A stretch of 64,000 bases of DNA from Rhodoferax sp. (GCF_023700745.1 NZ_JAMPYG010000012.1:1-64000), one strand, 5' to 3'. Shown: positions 17,767 to 29,496, counted from the stretch's first letter. Numbers and translations are program-made. The notes: generated by a model from the sequence alone, not told the origin.

Positions 17767-20700
17767 AGCTTTGCCCTCGGCAGGGTCGCCACAAAAGCCA
17801 TCACCACCGGCTCGGCCGCCGTGCTCTGGCAGGCTTGTTGCCATTGTTGGGCCGCCTGCCGTAGCTGGCGTTCCTTGACGTGGCCGAAACCGCGTACTTC
17901 GGCCGCAATGCCCGCCAGTTTCACGGCTGTGGCGTGCTTGTCCGCCGTCAAGCTGGGCAGCAAGGCCTCGATCATGGCCGGGTACACCTTGGCCAACTGG
18001 CGCTCCAGGCGCCGCTCGGTGCTTTTGCCAAAGGGGTCGAACCAGCCGCCACGCAGGCCTTTCAGGCGCGCCAGCAAGCGCATGGCCGACAGCACCCAGG
18101 GGCCATAGGCCTGTTTTTGGAGGTGTCCGGTCACGGGGTCGCGCTTGGCCAACAAGGGCGGCGCCAGGTGAAAGCGCAGCCGGGTGTCGCCTTCGAACTG
18201 CTCGCGCAATTTTTTTTCAAAACGACCATCGGTGTACAGCCGCGCCACCTCGTACTCGTCCTTGTAGGCCATCAGCCGGTAGGCCTGGGTGAGCACGGTG
18301 CGGGTGAGTGTGTCGGTGCCCGGCATGGCCTGTTGCTCGGCTTGCTGCACCTGGCGCACCAGGGCCTCAAAGCGCGCTGCGTAAGCCTGGTTTTGGTAGG
18401 CGGCGAGGTCATTGCTGCGACGTGCGATGAGGGTCTGCAAGGCTTCGTTGTCGCGCTTGACAAAGTGCACCGCCTGCGCCGGGCTGCTGTTGCGCAGCAC
18501 CGCATTCAGATCTAGCGCGGCACGACGGCCCCAGTCCAGCGCAGCCAGGTTGGACGCCACGGCAACCCCATTGATCTCGATGGCGCGCTGGATGGCCTGC
18601 AGCGACACCGGTAGCCAGCCCTGCTGCAGGGCATACCCCAGCATCAGCATGTTGGCCGCTATGGCATCGCCAAAGAGCTGGGTCGCCAGGCGGGTGGCCG
18701 GAAAAGCGTGTACGCGCTCAGCGCTGGCGGCGCTGTCGATGGCGCCGCGCAAGTTGTCTTCACCAAACTCGGTGTCCACCGGGTTCAGCACAAAGGCGGC
18801 ATGGGGCGCCAGATGGGTATTGAGGGCCACCTGGGTGCGCCGTAGTGTCATGGTGGCCAGGGCGGCCGGGCTGGCCGCCACCATCATGTCGCAACCCAGC
18901 ACCAGGTCGGCATGGGCCGTGGCCACACGGGGTGTGTGCAGGCTGGAGGCATCGCGCGCGATGCGCACATGCGACAGCACGGCACCGTTCTTCTGGGCAA
19001 TGCCGGTCTGGTCCAGGCAGGTGGCGCTCAGGTTTTCCAGGCGCGCCGCCATGGCCAGAATGGCACCAATGGTGATGACGCCGGTACCGCCAATGCCGGT
19101 GATCACCGTCTCATGCACGGGTGACAGCGCAGCGCTTTGTGGCGCGGGCATGGGCGGTGTCGCGCTGTGCGCCTGTTGCTGCGAGTGCGCGCTTTTGCGC
19201 GGTGTGGCCCCGGTCAGGGTGACAAAGCTGGGGCAAAAGCCGTCAACACATTTGGTGTCCTTGTTGCAGCTCGACTGGTTGATCTGGCGCTTGCGGCCGA
19301 GCTCGGTCTCCAGCGGTTCGACCGAAATGCAGTTGGACTGCACCGAGCAGTCGCCGCAGCCCTCACACACTGCCTCGTTGATGAAGGCGCGCACGTCGGG
19401 GTCGGCCAGCGTGCCGCGTTTGCGTCGGCGTCGTTTCTCGGCCGCACAGGTCTGGTCGTACAGCAGCACGGTAACCCCTGCCGTCTCACGCAGTTGGCGC
19501 TGTAAGGCGTCGAGCTCGTCGCGGCCGTGCAGCGTGACGCCCTTGGGAAAATCACCGTTGGGCGCCGCCATTTGCCGGTATTTTTCCGGGTGATCCGACA
19601 CCACGACCAGGCGCCCGACACCCTCAGCCAGCAACTGCTGCACGATCTGCTGCGGCGTGAAAGTGTCCGAGATCGCCTGGCCCCCGGTCATGGCGACGGC
19701 GTCGTTGTAGAGCAGCTTGTAGGTGATGTTGGCATGGGCATACACCGCCGCCCGCACGGCCAGGATGCCCGAGTGGTGGTAGGTGCCGTCGCCCAGGTTG
19801 GTAAAGACATGCTGGCGGCTGGAAAAGCCCATGGCGCCAAGCCAGCTGGCGCCTTCGCCGCCCATCTGGCTGAAGGTCTCGGTGTGCCGGTCCATGAACA
19901 GCGCCAGCCAGTGGCAACCGATGCCAGCCAGGGCGATGCTGCCTTCGGGCAACCGGGTCGAACTGTTGTGCGGGCAGCCCGAGCAAAAGTAGGGCGTGCG
20001 TGCCGCCAGCGCTGGGGCGTTGTGCCGTGCCTGTTCTTTGGCTTGCAGCAGCGCAAGTCGGCCTTGCGCTATCGGGCTGCCGACCAGTTCCGGGAAGCTG
20101 CGGGCCAGAACCTGCGCCAGCAGCGCCGGACTGGTTTCGCCGTGCTGAGGGATCAGCGTGTGGCCTTCGCGTCCGCGTTTGCCCAGCACAGCCGGGCAGG
20201 GGGCGCTGCCAAAAAGAATGCTTTTGAGCTGGTCTTCGATCAGGCCACGTTTTTCTTCCACCACCAGCACCGTGTCAATGCCTTGGGTAAATTGCTGAAT
20301 CTGTTGCTCGTCCAGCGGGTAAATCATGCCCAGCTTGAGCAGGCGCACGCCGAGCCGGGTCAGCTCATCCTCGCCAAGTCCCAGGTCATGCAGCGCCTGC
20401 ATCAGGTCGGCCCAGGGTTTGCCAGCGGCAATGATGCCGATGCGCGCCCCGGTGCCCGCGCCACTGCCCCGGTTGATGCCGGAAAAGCGCGCAAAAGCTT
20501 TGGCGCGCGCCAGCTTGACTTCATACAGGCGGCGTTCCTGTTCGACCCGGTTGTCGGGCCAGCGGATGTGCACGTCGGCGTGCTGCTGCAGCTCGGGCCA
20601 GTTGGCGCGCACCCGGTCGATATCCAGGTCCACGATGGCCGAACTTTCGGCAATGTCGGTCACGGCCTTGTAGCCCACCCAGCAGCCGCTGTACCGGGAC

Positions 20701-21371
20701 AGCTCCACGCCCATGACGCCAAAATCGAGCATGTCCTGCACGCTGGCGGGGTAAAGCACCGGCATGCCGACCGAAACAAAGTCGTAGTCGGAGCAACCCG
20801 TCACCGTGCTCGACACCGCATTCGGGTCATCACCGGCAATGGCCAGCACGCCACCCTGGGGTGAACTGCCGGCCTGATTGGCATGGCGCAATACGTCGAT
20901 GCTGCGGTCAACCCCGGGCGCCTTGCCGTACCAGATCCCAAAAACACCATCAAAGGCGCTGTCGCCCAGCAAATGCACCTGTTGGCTGCCCCAGACGGCG
21001 GTGGCCGCCAGCTCTTCGTTGACACCAGCCTGGAACTTGATGTCGCGTGGCGCCAGGTGCGTTTGGGCCGCCCACAGCGCCATGTCATAGGTGCCGACCG
21101 GCGAGCCTCGGTAGCCCGAAATGTAGCCCCCCAGCTTTTTACCCGCGCGCAAGCCGCGTTCGTGCAGGGTCAGGGGCAGCCGCACCAGCGCCTGCATGCC
21201 GCTCATGAAGGCCTGGCCCTGGGTGTTGACGTACTTGTCGTCCAGGGTGACGTCGGCAAGGGTATGGGGTGGCGTCTGTTGGCTCATGGGCAGCGTTCGG
21301 AATTCGTGGTGAAAGAATAAGGCTATGGTGCCACATTCTGGTGTGAACCCAGGTAGCCGTGTGCGAATCAA
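17763..21371 (-). CDS. Fused indolepyruvate ferredoxin oxidoreductase (IorA-IorB type)
   Basis: TPP-binding region GDGTYHHSGILAVRAAVYAHANITYKLLYNDAVAMTGGQ, C-terminal gamma domain TGIGGTGVITIGAILAMAARLE; 1202 aa; true start probably the internal ATG of MSQQTPPHTLADVTLDDKY. Confidence 0.92.
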   Translation of the reverse strand: MIRTRLPGFTPECGTIALFFHHEFRTLPMSQQTPPHTLADVTLDDKYVNTQGQAFMSGMQALVRLPLTLHERGLRAGKKLGGYISGYRGSPVGTYDMALWAAQTHLAPRDIKFQAGVNEELAATAVWGSQQVHLLGDSAFDGVFGIWYGKAPGVDRSIDVLRHANQAGSSPQGGVLAIAGDDPNAVSSTVTGCSDYDFVSVGMPVLYPASVQDMLDFGVMGVELSRYSGCWVGYKAVTDIAESSAIVDLDIDRVRANWPELQQHADVHIRWPDNRVEQERRLYEVKLARAKAFARFSGINRGSGAGTGARIGIIAAGKPWADLMQALHDLGLGEDELTRLGVRLLKLGMIYPLDEQQIQQFTQGIDTVLVVEEKRGLIEDQLKSILFGSAPCPAVLGKRGREGHTLIPQHGETSPALLAQVLARSFPELVGSPIAQGRLALLQAKEQARHNAPALAARTPYFCSGCPHNSSTRLPEGSIALAGIGCHWLALFMDRHTETFSQMGGEGASWLGAMGFSSRQHVFTNLGDGTYHHSGILAVRAAVYAHANITYKLLYNDAVAMTGGQAISDTFTPQQIVQQLLAEGVGRLVVVSDHPEKYRQMAAPNGDFPKGVTLHGRDELDALQRQLRETAGVTVLLYDQTCAAEKRRRRKRGTLADPDVRAFINEAVCEGCGDCSVQSNCISVEPLETELGRKRQINQSSCNKDTKCVDGFCPSFVTLTGATPRKSAHSQQQAHSATPPMPAPQSAALSPVHETVITGIGGTGVITIGAILAMAARLENLSATCLDQTGIAQKNGAVLSHVRIARDASSLHTPRVATAHADLVLGCDMMVAASPAALATMTLRRTQVALNTHLAPHAAFVLNPVDTEFGEDNLRGAIDSAASAERVHAFPATRLATQLFGDAIAANMLMLGYALQQGWLPVSLQAIQRAIEINGVAVASNLAALDWGRRAALDLNAVLRNSSPAQAVHFVKRDNEALQTLIARRSNDLAAYQNQAYAARFEALVRQVQQAEQQAMPGTDTLTRTVLTQAYRLMAYKDEYEVARLYTDGRFEKKLREQFEGDTRLRFHLAPPLLAKRDPVTGHLQKQAYGPWVLSAMRLLARLKGLRGGWFDPFGKSTERRLERQLAKVYPAMIEALLPSLTADKHATAVKLAGIAAEVRGFGHVKERQLRQAAQQWQQACQSTAAEPVVMAFVATLPRAKL

Positions 21372-21492
21372 TCAGCCGGGCGATGCGCTTTGCTGCGTGT
21401 CACCCGCCCGCTGTGCGGGCTCCTTCTTTACCTTCGCAAAACGCATCACCCGACTGATTGCATGCGCTTGTGGGTCGACCTGTTGCGCCAAC

Positions 21493-22788
21493 TCAAGCGA
21501 CCAATAGCGTCCCCGGGCATTCCAGATAGCCGCGCACTTGCTGGATGAATTCGGCTGCATTCATGCCATCGACCACCCGGTGGTCAAACGAGCTGGACAG
21601 GTTCATCATCTTGCGTGCCACCACCAGGCCGCCCCTGATCATGGGCCGCTCGACGATGCGGTTGGGGCCGATGATGGCAACCTCGGGGTGGTTGATGACG
21701 GGGGTATGGGCAATGCCAGCCAGCGGCCCCAGGCTGGTCACGGTGATGGTCGAGCCGCTCAGTTCCTCGCGCGCTGCCTTGCCGTTGCGGGCGGCCTCGG
21801 CCAGCCGCAGGATTTCGGCGGCGCAGGCCCACACATCGAGCGTCTCGGCGTGCCGGATCACGGGCACCATCAGGCCACCCGGCGTTTGCGTGGCCAGCCC
21901 CAGATGCACCGCGGCAAAGCGCGTCACCACAGCGGTGTCGTCGTCATAACGCGCGTTGACCTCAGGGTGTTCACGCACTGCCAGCACGATGGCACGGATC
22001 AAAAACGGCAGCAGCGTGAGGCGACCGCGCGCGGCGCCGTAACGGGCGTTCAGGCGTGCACGCAGGTCTTCAAGCTCGGTCACGTCGATTTCTTCGACAT
22101 AGGTGAAATGCGGAATGCGGCGCTTGGCCTCCTGCATTTTTTGCGCAATCTTGCGACGCAGGCCGATCACGGGAATCGCTTCCTCGGCGGTCCCTGGCGC
22201 GTAGCGCGGGTCGCTGGCGGCCTGGTTCGGTCTGGTACCGCTTTGCCGGGTGTGCGCGTCCAGGTCGGCCTGCGTGATGCGCCCGGCCGGGCCGGTTCCC
22301 TTGACGCGGCCCAGGTCAATGCCCAATTCCCAGGCGCGGCGGCGCACGGCCGGGGCGGCGATGGGTTTGTTGCCAGCCGTTGGTGGGGCAGCGTGTGCAT
22401 CCTGCAGAACACCGTCATTGCGAGGAACTGCAGGCGACGCGGCAAGCCATGACTTTCGGACTTCACTGGATTGCGCCACCGCGTTCGCACTGGCGGGGCT
22501 CTTCGTGGGCTGGTCGGCTGGCTGTGGCAAGGCCGTGCTGGCACTACCTGCCACCTCGATGTGAATGATTGCAGTGCCCACCGCCACCACCTGGCCTACA
22601 GCGGCGTCGATTGACAGCACCTTGCCTGCCACATGCGACGGAATCTCGACCGTGGCCTTGTCGGTCATGACGTCGGCCAAAATCTGGTCTTCGGCCACGC
22701 TGTCACCCACCTGCACATGCCAGGCCACCAGTTCGACCTCGGCAATGCCCTCGCCAATATCGGGCATCTTGATACTTTGTACGGTCAT
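21493..22788 (-). CDS. Branched-chain 2-oxoacid dehydrogenase E2 (dihydrolipoamide acyltransferase)
   Basis: Lipoyl domain VMTDKATVEIPS, E3-binding domain, catalytic SSSFDHRVVDG. Confidence 0.93.
   Translation of the reverse strand: MTVQSIKMPDIGEGIAEVELVAWHVQVGDSVAEDQILADVMTDKATVEIPSHVAGKVLSIDAAVGQVVAVGTAIIHIEVAGSASTALPQPADQPTKSPASANAVAQSSEVRKSWLAASPAVPRNDGVLQDAHAAPPTAGNKPIAAPAVRRRAWELGIDLGRVKGTGPAGRITQADLDAHTRQSGTRPNQAASDPRYAPGTAEEAIPVIGLRRKIAQKMQEAKRRIPHFTYVEEIDVTELEDLRARLNARYGAARGRLTLLPFLIRAIVLAVREHPEVNARYDDDTAVVTRFAAVHLGLATQTPGGLMVPVIRHAETLDVWACAAEILRLAEAARNGKAAREELSGSTITVTSLGPLAGIAHTPVINHPEVAIIGPNRIVERPMIRGGLVVARKMMNLSSSFDHRVVDGMNAAEFIQQVRGYLECPGTLLVA
22413..22496. repeat. Degenerate REP-like palindrome inside the E2 hinge coding region
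   Basis: CGTCATTGCGAGGAactgcaggCGACGCGGCAAgCCatgACTT...TGGATTGCgccaCCGCG matches the palindrome at 61352-61423. Confidence 0.75.
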
Positions 22789-22789
22789 G

Positions 22790-23824
22790 TCAGGCCTCCA
22801 GCACGCGTTGCAGGGCCGCGCCCACGCGCGCCGGTCCCGGAAAATACGACCATTCCTGGGCGTGCGGGTAAGGCGTGTCCCAGCCGGTCACGCGCTCGAT
22901 GGGGGCTTCGAGTTGGTAGAAGCAATGCTCCTGAATCAAGGCGCTAAGCTCGGCGCCCAGGCCGTTGGTGCGCGTGGCCTCGTGCACGATGACACAGCGG
23001 CCGGTTTTCTTGACTGATGCCACCAGGGTGTCGAGGTCCAGCGGCCACAGGCTGCGCAGGTCGATCACTTCGGCATCAATGCCTGACTCGGCGGCGGCAG
23101 CTTCGGCCACGTGCACCATGGTGCCGTAGGCGATCACGGTCACGGCCTGGCCGGGCCGGGTGACGCGGGCGCTGTCGAGCGGCACGGTGTAATAGCCCTC
23201 CGGCACCTCGCCCAGCGGGTGTTTGCTCCAAGGCACCACCGGACGCTCGTGGTGGCCGTCAAACGGGCCGTTGTAGAGCCGCTTGGGTTCCAGAAAAATC
23301 ACTGGGTCGTTGTTCTCGATCGATGCAATCAGCAGGCCCTTGGCGTCGTAGGGGTTGGACGGCATCACGGTGCGCAGGCCGCAGACCTGGGTGAACATGG
23401 CCTCGGGGCTCTGGCTGTGGGTCTGGCCGCCGTAAATGCCGCCGCCACAGGGCATGCGGATGGTGATGGGGCAGGTGAAGTCGCCCGCCGAGCGGTAACG
23501 CAGCCGCGCCGCCTCCGAGACAATCTGGTCGGTGGCCGGGTAGACGTAGTCGGCAAACTGGATTTCAACGACCGGGCGCAGACCGTAGGCGCCCATGCCC
23601 ACCGCCGTGCCGACAATGCCGCCCTCGGAGATGGGGGCGTCAAACACGCGCTGCTTGCCGTGCTTTTGCTGCAGACCCTCGGTGCAACGAAAGACGCCAC
23701 CAAAATAGCCCACGTCCTGGCCGTAGACGACCACATTGGGGTCGCGCGTCAGCATCACGTCCATGGCCGAGCGCAGCGCCTGGATCATCGTCATCGGGCT
23801 GGTGTTCTGAGTCTGGTTGCTCAT
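22790..23824 (-). CDS. Branched-chain 2-oxoacid dehydrogenase E1 beta subunit
   Basis: MTMIQALRSAMDVMLTRDPNVVVYGQDVGYFGGVFRCTEGLQQKHG transketolase pyrimidine-binding domain. Confidence 0.93.
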   Translation of the reverse strand: MSNQTQNTSPMTMIQALRSAMDVMLTRDPNVVVYGQDVGYFGGVFRCTEGLQQKHGKQRVFDAPISEGGIVGTAVGMGAYGLRPVVEIQFADYVYPATDQIVSEAARLRYRSAGDFTCPITIRMPCGGGIYGGQTHSQSPEAMFTQVCGLRTVMPSNPYDAKGLLIASIENNDPVIFLEPKRLYNGPFDGHHERPVVPWSKHPLGEVPEGYYTVPLDSARVTRPGQAVTVIAYGTMVHVAEAAAAESGIDAEVIDLRSLWPLDLDTLVASVKKTGRCVIVHEATRTNGLGAELSALIQEHCFYQLEAPIERVTGWDTPYPHAQEWSYFPGPARVGAALQRVLEA

Positions 23825-23826
23825 GA

Positions 23827-25275
<1,449 letters not shown>

Positions 25276-25317
25276 TCATACTTATGCTCGCAGCTTTTCA
25301 ATCCACGGAGACTGCAC

Positions 25318-26229
25318 ATGCTGAATCAGGATCAGACCCAAGACTTTGACGCTTTAATGCCGGGCCGATCAACTCTTGACGGTGCCAGCCGTCGTACCGC
25401 TCTGAAAGTTGCCCTGGGCGTGGGCTACGCCGCCACGGCCATGCCGATCATGGCGCAAACCGCGATCAAAACACCCAGTGACGGCCTGAGCTCCGGCGAG
25501 TCGAGTTTCACCGTCGATGGCTTTTCGGTGCCCTTTTTCTTTGCTGCTCCTGAAGGCAAAAAGAACCTGCCCGTGGTGCTGGTGATTCAGGAAATTTTTG
25601 GTGTGCATGAGTACATTGCCGACACCTGTCGCCGTTTTGCCAAGGCAGGTTACCTGGCGATTGCGCCTGAGTTGTACGCGCGCCAGGGTGATCCGGCCCA
25701 ATACAAGGAGGTGGCCAAACTGATGGCCGAGGTGGTGTCCAAGGTGCCCGATGCGCAGGTCATGAAAGACCTGGATGGTGCTGTGGCCTGGGCCGGTGCC
25801 AACGGCGGCAACTTGAAAAAAGTCGGCATCACCGGTTTTTGCTGGGGTGGCCGCATTACCTGGCTGTATGCCCAGCACAGCAAAAATGTCCAGGCCGGCG
25901 TGGCCTGGTATGGCCGCCTGGTGGGCACCTCCACGGCGCTCACGCCCACGCACCCGCTGGACCAGGCGGCCAATCTGAAAGCCCCGGTGCTGGGCCTGTA
26001 CGGTGGCCAGGACGGCGGCATTCCGCTGACCACCGTGAATCAGATGAAAGACGCACTGGCCGAGGCCGGAGCCAAGGGCAACGCCGCCGCCAAAGCGTCA
26101 GAGTTTGTGGTTTACAAGGAGGCGCCGCACGCCTTCCATGCCGACTACCGGCCGAGTTATCGCAAAGAAGCCGCCGAAGATGGGTTCAAGCGTGCGCTGG
26201 CCTGGTTCAAGGCCAATGGCGTAGCCTGA
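25318..26229 (+). CDS. Dienelactone hydrolase family protein with an N-terminal export-like segment
   Basis: VVLVIQEIFGVHEYIADTCRRFAKAGYLAIAPELY; nucleophile motif GITGFCWGGR; SRRTALKVALGVGYAATAMPIMAQ. Confidence 0.9.
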   Translation: MLNQDQTQDFDALMPGRSTLDGASRRTALKVALGVGYAATAMPIMAQTAIKTPSDGLSSGESSFTVDGFSVPFFFAAPEGKKNLPVVLVIQEIFGVHEYIADTCRRFAKAGYLAIAPELYARQGDPAQYKEVAKLMAEVVSKVPDAQVMKDLDGAVAWAGANGGNLKKVGITGFCWGGRITWLYAQHSKNVQAGVAWYGRLVGTSTALTPTHPLDQAANLKAPVLGLYGGQDGGIPLTTVNQMKDALAEAGAKGNAAAKASEFVVYKEAPHAFHADYRPSYRKEAAEDGFKRALAWFKANGVA

Positions 26230-26237
26230 AACATTGC

Positions 26238-26274
26238 GGGTCAGACCACTCGCATAGCGATGTGCTCTGACCCC
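26238..26274. repeat. Palindromic TCTGACCC-family stem-loop
   Basis: GGGTCAGACCACTCGCATAGCGATGTGCTCTGACCCC; the 3' half GTGCTCTGACCCCAAC also occurs at 59453-59469. Confidence 0.75.
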
Positions 26275-26305
26275 AACTGATTAAGATTCTTGTTGGAAGT
26301 CTGCC

Positions 26306-26376
26306 TTTGTGGGAGGCCCGCCCTCGGGCCGAAGGCTGTTGGGGGCATTCGCGGCGAGGGCGCCGCTCCTACAAAG
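26306..26376. repeat. REP-like palindrome
   Basis: TTTGTGGGAGGCCCGCCCTCGGGCC...GGCGAGGGCGCCGCTCCTACAAAG. Confidence 0.75.
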
Positions 26377-26379
26377 AGG

Positions 26380-27237
26380 TCAACCCTGCGCGACCGGGCG
26401 ACCGGTGTCACTGCACCATTCGCTCCAGCTGCCGGCATACAGCGCCGCCCGGCCCAGGCCGGCCACTTCCATGGCAATCAGGTTGGGTAGCGCGCTGACG
26501 CCGCTGCCGCAGTGGTGCACCACGCTGGCCGGGTCTTTGCCCGCCAGCAACGTGTCAAATTCTGCCCTGAGCTGGGCGGCAGGTTTAAAGCAGCCGTCCG
26601 GACCGAGGTTGTCGGTGAACGGGCGGTTCAGCGCGCCTGGAATATGGCCGGCGACAGGGTCCAGCGGTTCCACTTCTCCCCTGAAACGGGGGGCACCGCG
26701 GGCATCGACCAGGGTTTGGTTGGGGCGCGCCAATTGATTTAGAACGGTTTCGGTCGTTGCCAGTACGGCCCTTGGCGTGGCCAATGGGTACGTGCCGGGT
26801 TGAAGTGCGGAGCCTGTACCCGATGCCACTGCGCCCCCGGCCGCAATCCAGGCTTGCAGGCCGCCGTTGAGAACCGCCGACGCTTCATGCCCGGCCCATT
26901 TCAGCATCCACCACAGGCGGCCACAGTAGTTCGTGCCCTGGCGGTCATAGACCACCGCCTGCATGTCCGGACTGAATCCGATGCTGCCCAGCCAGGCAGC
27001 CAAAGCAGCAAGTGATGGCAACGGGTGGCGGCCACCGCTGGCAGCATCGGCTGCGCCTTTGGCGCTCAGATGGCGGTCCAGGTCGGCGCGCACGGCACCG
27101 GCAATGTGGTTTTCCTGGTATTGCGCATCGCCGGCTGCAGGCTGCATCAGCTCGAAACTGCAGTCAAACACCATCAGCGGCTGTTGGCTGGACATCAGCG
27201 CCTGCAGTTGGGTAACAGAAATCAAGGTGCTGTACAT
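26380..27237 (-). CDS. Rhodanese-type sulfurtransferase (thiosulfate/3-mercaptopyruvate sulfurtransferase family)
   Basis: Two rhodanese domains; ASVVHHCGSGVSALPNLIAMEVAGLGRAALYAGSWSEWCSD. Confidence 0.92.
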   Translation of the reverse strand: MYSTLISVTQLQALMSSQQPLMVFDCSFELMQPAAGDAQYQENHIAGAVRADLDRHLSAKGAADAASGGRHPLPSLAALAAWLGSIGFSPDMQAVVYDRQGTNYCGRLWWMLKWAGHEASAVLNGGLQAWIAAGGAVASGTGSALQPGTYPLATPRAVLATTETVLNQLARPNQTLVDARGAPRFRGEVEPLDPVAGHIPGALNRPFTDNLGPDGCFKPAAQLRAEFDTLLAGKDPASVVHHCGSGVSALPNLIAMEVAGLGRAALYAGSWSEWCSDTGRPVAQG

Positions 27238-27255
27238 GTGGGCTCCTGGCAGGGT

Positions 27256-28143
27256 TTAATGTTCTTCAGCGGGTGTATCGGGCAGGGCGCGGGTGCGCAA
27301 TACGGTGGCTGCAATGCCGCTGGCCACAATCAGCGCCATGCCCGCCCAGCCCAGCAGGGGAATCTGGTCACCGAATAGGACCAGGCTGTAAAAAGCGGCA
27401 AACACAATGCCGGCGTATTGCAAATTGGCCACCAGCAGTGTGGCACCTCGGCTGTAAGCCCGCGTCATGGCCCATTGGCCCAGCGAGGCCAGGACGCCGA
27501 TCGGAATGAGCCAGGCGGCCGCCTGCCAGGTCACCTTGTCCCACGGTGTGAATCCGTCCCAGAGCACACCCGCCAGCCCGGCCACAGCGGTGCTGAGCGA
27601 AAAATAAAACACGGTGCGGCCCTCGGGCTCGCCCATTTTGCCCAACGCCGTCACTTGCATATACGCCATGGCCGCGCCCATGCCAGAGAGCAGCCCGACC
27701 AGGCCGGCAAACAACTGGTTCTGGTCCAGCGTCGGGCGCAGCATCATCACGACGCCGGCAAAACTGATCAGCACGGTGGCCATCAGCGGTCCCTGGCGGC
27801 TGCTCTTGCCGTACAGCAGGGCACCGCCCACCACAAAAGCCGCCACCCAGACGCCGCTCATGTAGTTGAGGGTCATGGCGGTGGCCAGTGGCAAATGGGC
27901 AATGGCATAAAACCAGGAGGCCAGCGAAAACACGCCAATCACGGAACGCCAGGCGTGCATCATGGGCACCGGTGTGGCCAGCCGGGTACCTCGTGCGCGC
28001 AAGACAAGCGCCATGAAGACCACGCTGACCAGGCCCCGGTAAAACACCAGTTCGGCCAGGCTGAAGCTGGTTGCCGCGATCTTGATGCCGACCGCCATGG
28101 TGGCAAAAAAGAAGGAAGCCCACACCATCCAGAGTGCTTGCAT
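27256..28143 (-). CDS. DMT-family (EamA) transporter
   Basis: Ten TM-like segments; start taken at MQALWMVWASFFFATMAVGIK. Confidence 0.88.
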   Translation of the reverse strand: MQALWMVWASFFFATMAVGIKIAATSFSLAELVFYRGLVSVVFMALVLRARGTRLATPVPMMHAWRSVIGVFSLASWFYAIAHLPLATAMTLNYMSGVWVAAFVVGGALLYGKSSRQGPLMATVLISFAGVVMMLRPTLDQNQLFAGLVGLLSGMGAAMAYMQVTALGKMGEPEGRTVFYFSLSTAVAGLAGVLWDGFTPWDKVTWQAAAWLIPIGVLASLGQWAMTRAYSRGATLLVANLQYAGIVFAAFYSLVLFGDQIPLLGWAGMALIVASGIAATVLRTRALPDTPAEEH

Positions 28144-28169
28144 GACTTGACCTTTAAGGTGCGCCAGGG

Positions 28170-29312
28170 TTACAGACCTTGGGGGCCCATTTGACGGCGG
28201 TACCAGGCGTGAAAATGCTGCATGCCGTCTTCCATCGGGCTTTGGTAGGGACCGACTTCGTTGTCGCCGCGCGTGAACAAGGCTTTGCGTCCGGCGTCCA
28301 TGCGTTCGCCAATTTCGTCGTCCTCGATGCAGGTTTCCATGTAGGCGGCTTGCTGGGCCTCGACAAATTCGCGCTCGAACGCGGCAATTTCCTCGGGGTA
28401 GAAAAATTCCACCTGGTTCAGTGTCTTGTCGGGACCCATCGGGTGCAGGGTGGACACTGTGAGCACATGCGGGTACCACTCGACCATGATGTGCGGGTAG
28501 TAGGTGAGCCAGATCGCGCCGCGTTCAGGCAGCGCGCCGTTGCGGTAGCTCAGCAGGGCATCGTGCCAGCGCCGGTACACCGGTGATCCCGGTTTGCCAA
28601 AGGCCTTGGAAACACCTACGGTTTGCACCGAGAACTGTTCGCCAAATTGCCAGTGCAGGTCGTCACAGGTGACAAAGTGGCCAAGGCCCGGGTGGAATGG
28701 ACCCACGTGGTAGTCCTCCAGATAGACCTCGATGAAGGTTTTCCAGTTGTAGTTGCACTCGTGCAACTCGACCTTGTCAAGCACATAGCCGGAAAAATCA
28801 AGATCCGTGCGATTGCTCATGCCCGCAAGCTCAGCGACAACATCGCGTCCGTTGTCTTCGAAAAGCAGGCCATTCCATTGGCGCAGCGGGTAGTTGCCCA
28901 GGTTCAGACAGGGATCGGTGGGAAAGTGGGGCGCGCCCATGAGCTTGCCCGCAGGTAGCCGGCCCGTGCTGTCGCCGGCGCTGTAAGTCCAGCGGTGAAT
29001 CGGGCAGACGATGTTGCCTGCCGCCGTGTTTTGCAGCGAGCCGCGCCCCTTGAGCATGAGGGCCTGGCGGTGCCGGCAGACGTTGGAGATCAGCTCGATG
29101 CCGCTGGGCGTGCGCACCAGCGCGCGGCCCTCACCCTCGTGCGCCAGTGTGGCGTAGTCGCCGACGTTGGGCACACTGGCGGCGTGCCCCACATAACGTG
29201 GTCCCCGCTGAAACAGGGTTTGCAATTCACGCTGGTAGAGCGCGGGATCAAAATAAGAACTAACTGGTAGTTGGCCGGTGGCCTGCTGCAGTTGAAGACT
29301 TAAATCAGACAT
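28170..29312 (-). CDS. Rieske-type aromatic ring-hydroxylating oxygenase alpha subunit
   Basis: Rieske motif NVCRHRQALMLKGRG...NIVCPIHRWTY and C-terminal catalytic domain (YLEDYHVGPFHPGL). Confidence 0.9.
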   Translation of the reverse strand: MSDLSLQLQQATGQLPVSSYFDPALYQRELQTLFQRGPRYVGHAASVPNVGDYATLAHEGEGRALVRTPSGIELISNVCRHRQALMLKGRGSLQNTAAGNIVCPIHRWTYSAGDSTGRLPAGKLMGAPHFPTDPCLNLGNYPLRQWNGLLFEDNGRDVVAELAGMSNRTDLDFSGYVLDKVELHECNYNWKTFIEVYLEDYHVGPFHPGLGHFVTCDDLHWQFGEQFSVQTVGVSKAFGKPGSPVYRRWHDALLSYRNGALPERGAIWLTYYPHIMVEWYPHVLTVSTLHPMGPDKTLNQVEFFYPEEIAAFEREFVEAQQAAYMETCIEDDEIGERMDAGRKALFTRGDNEVGPYQSPMEDGMQHFHAWYRRQMGPQGL

Positions 29313-29496
29313 GGGTGACCTGACCTAAAGACTCCCCACAGGGAGATGCGCGGGTGACATGCGTCATGCGCGAGACAAAAAATCCAGCCGGGGCTGGCGC
29401 AATCAGCGCGAATTGTACCTTTGTGGCCGGGGTCGGTCAGTGGCTGGCAACAAAGCCTAAAATTACCCTCTTTTGCTTCCGGGAGAGTTGCGTTTT

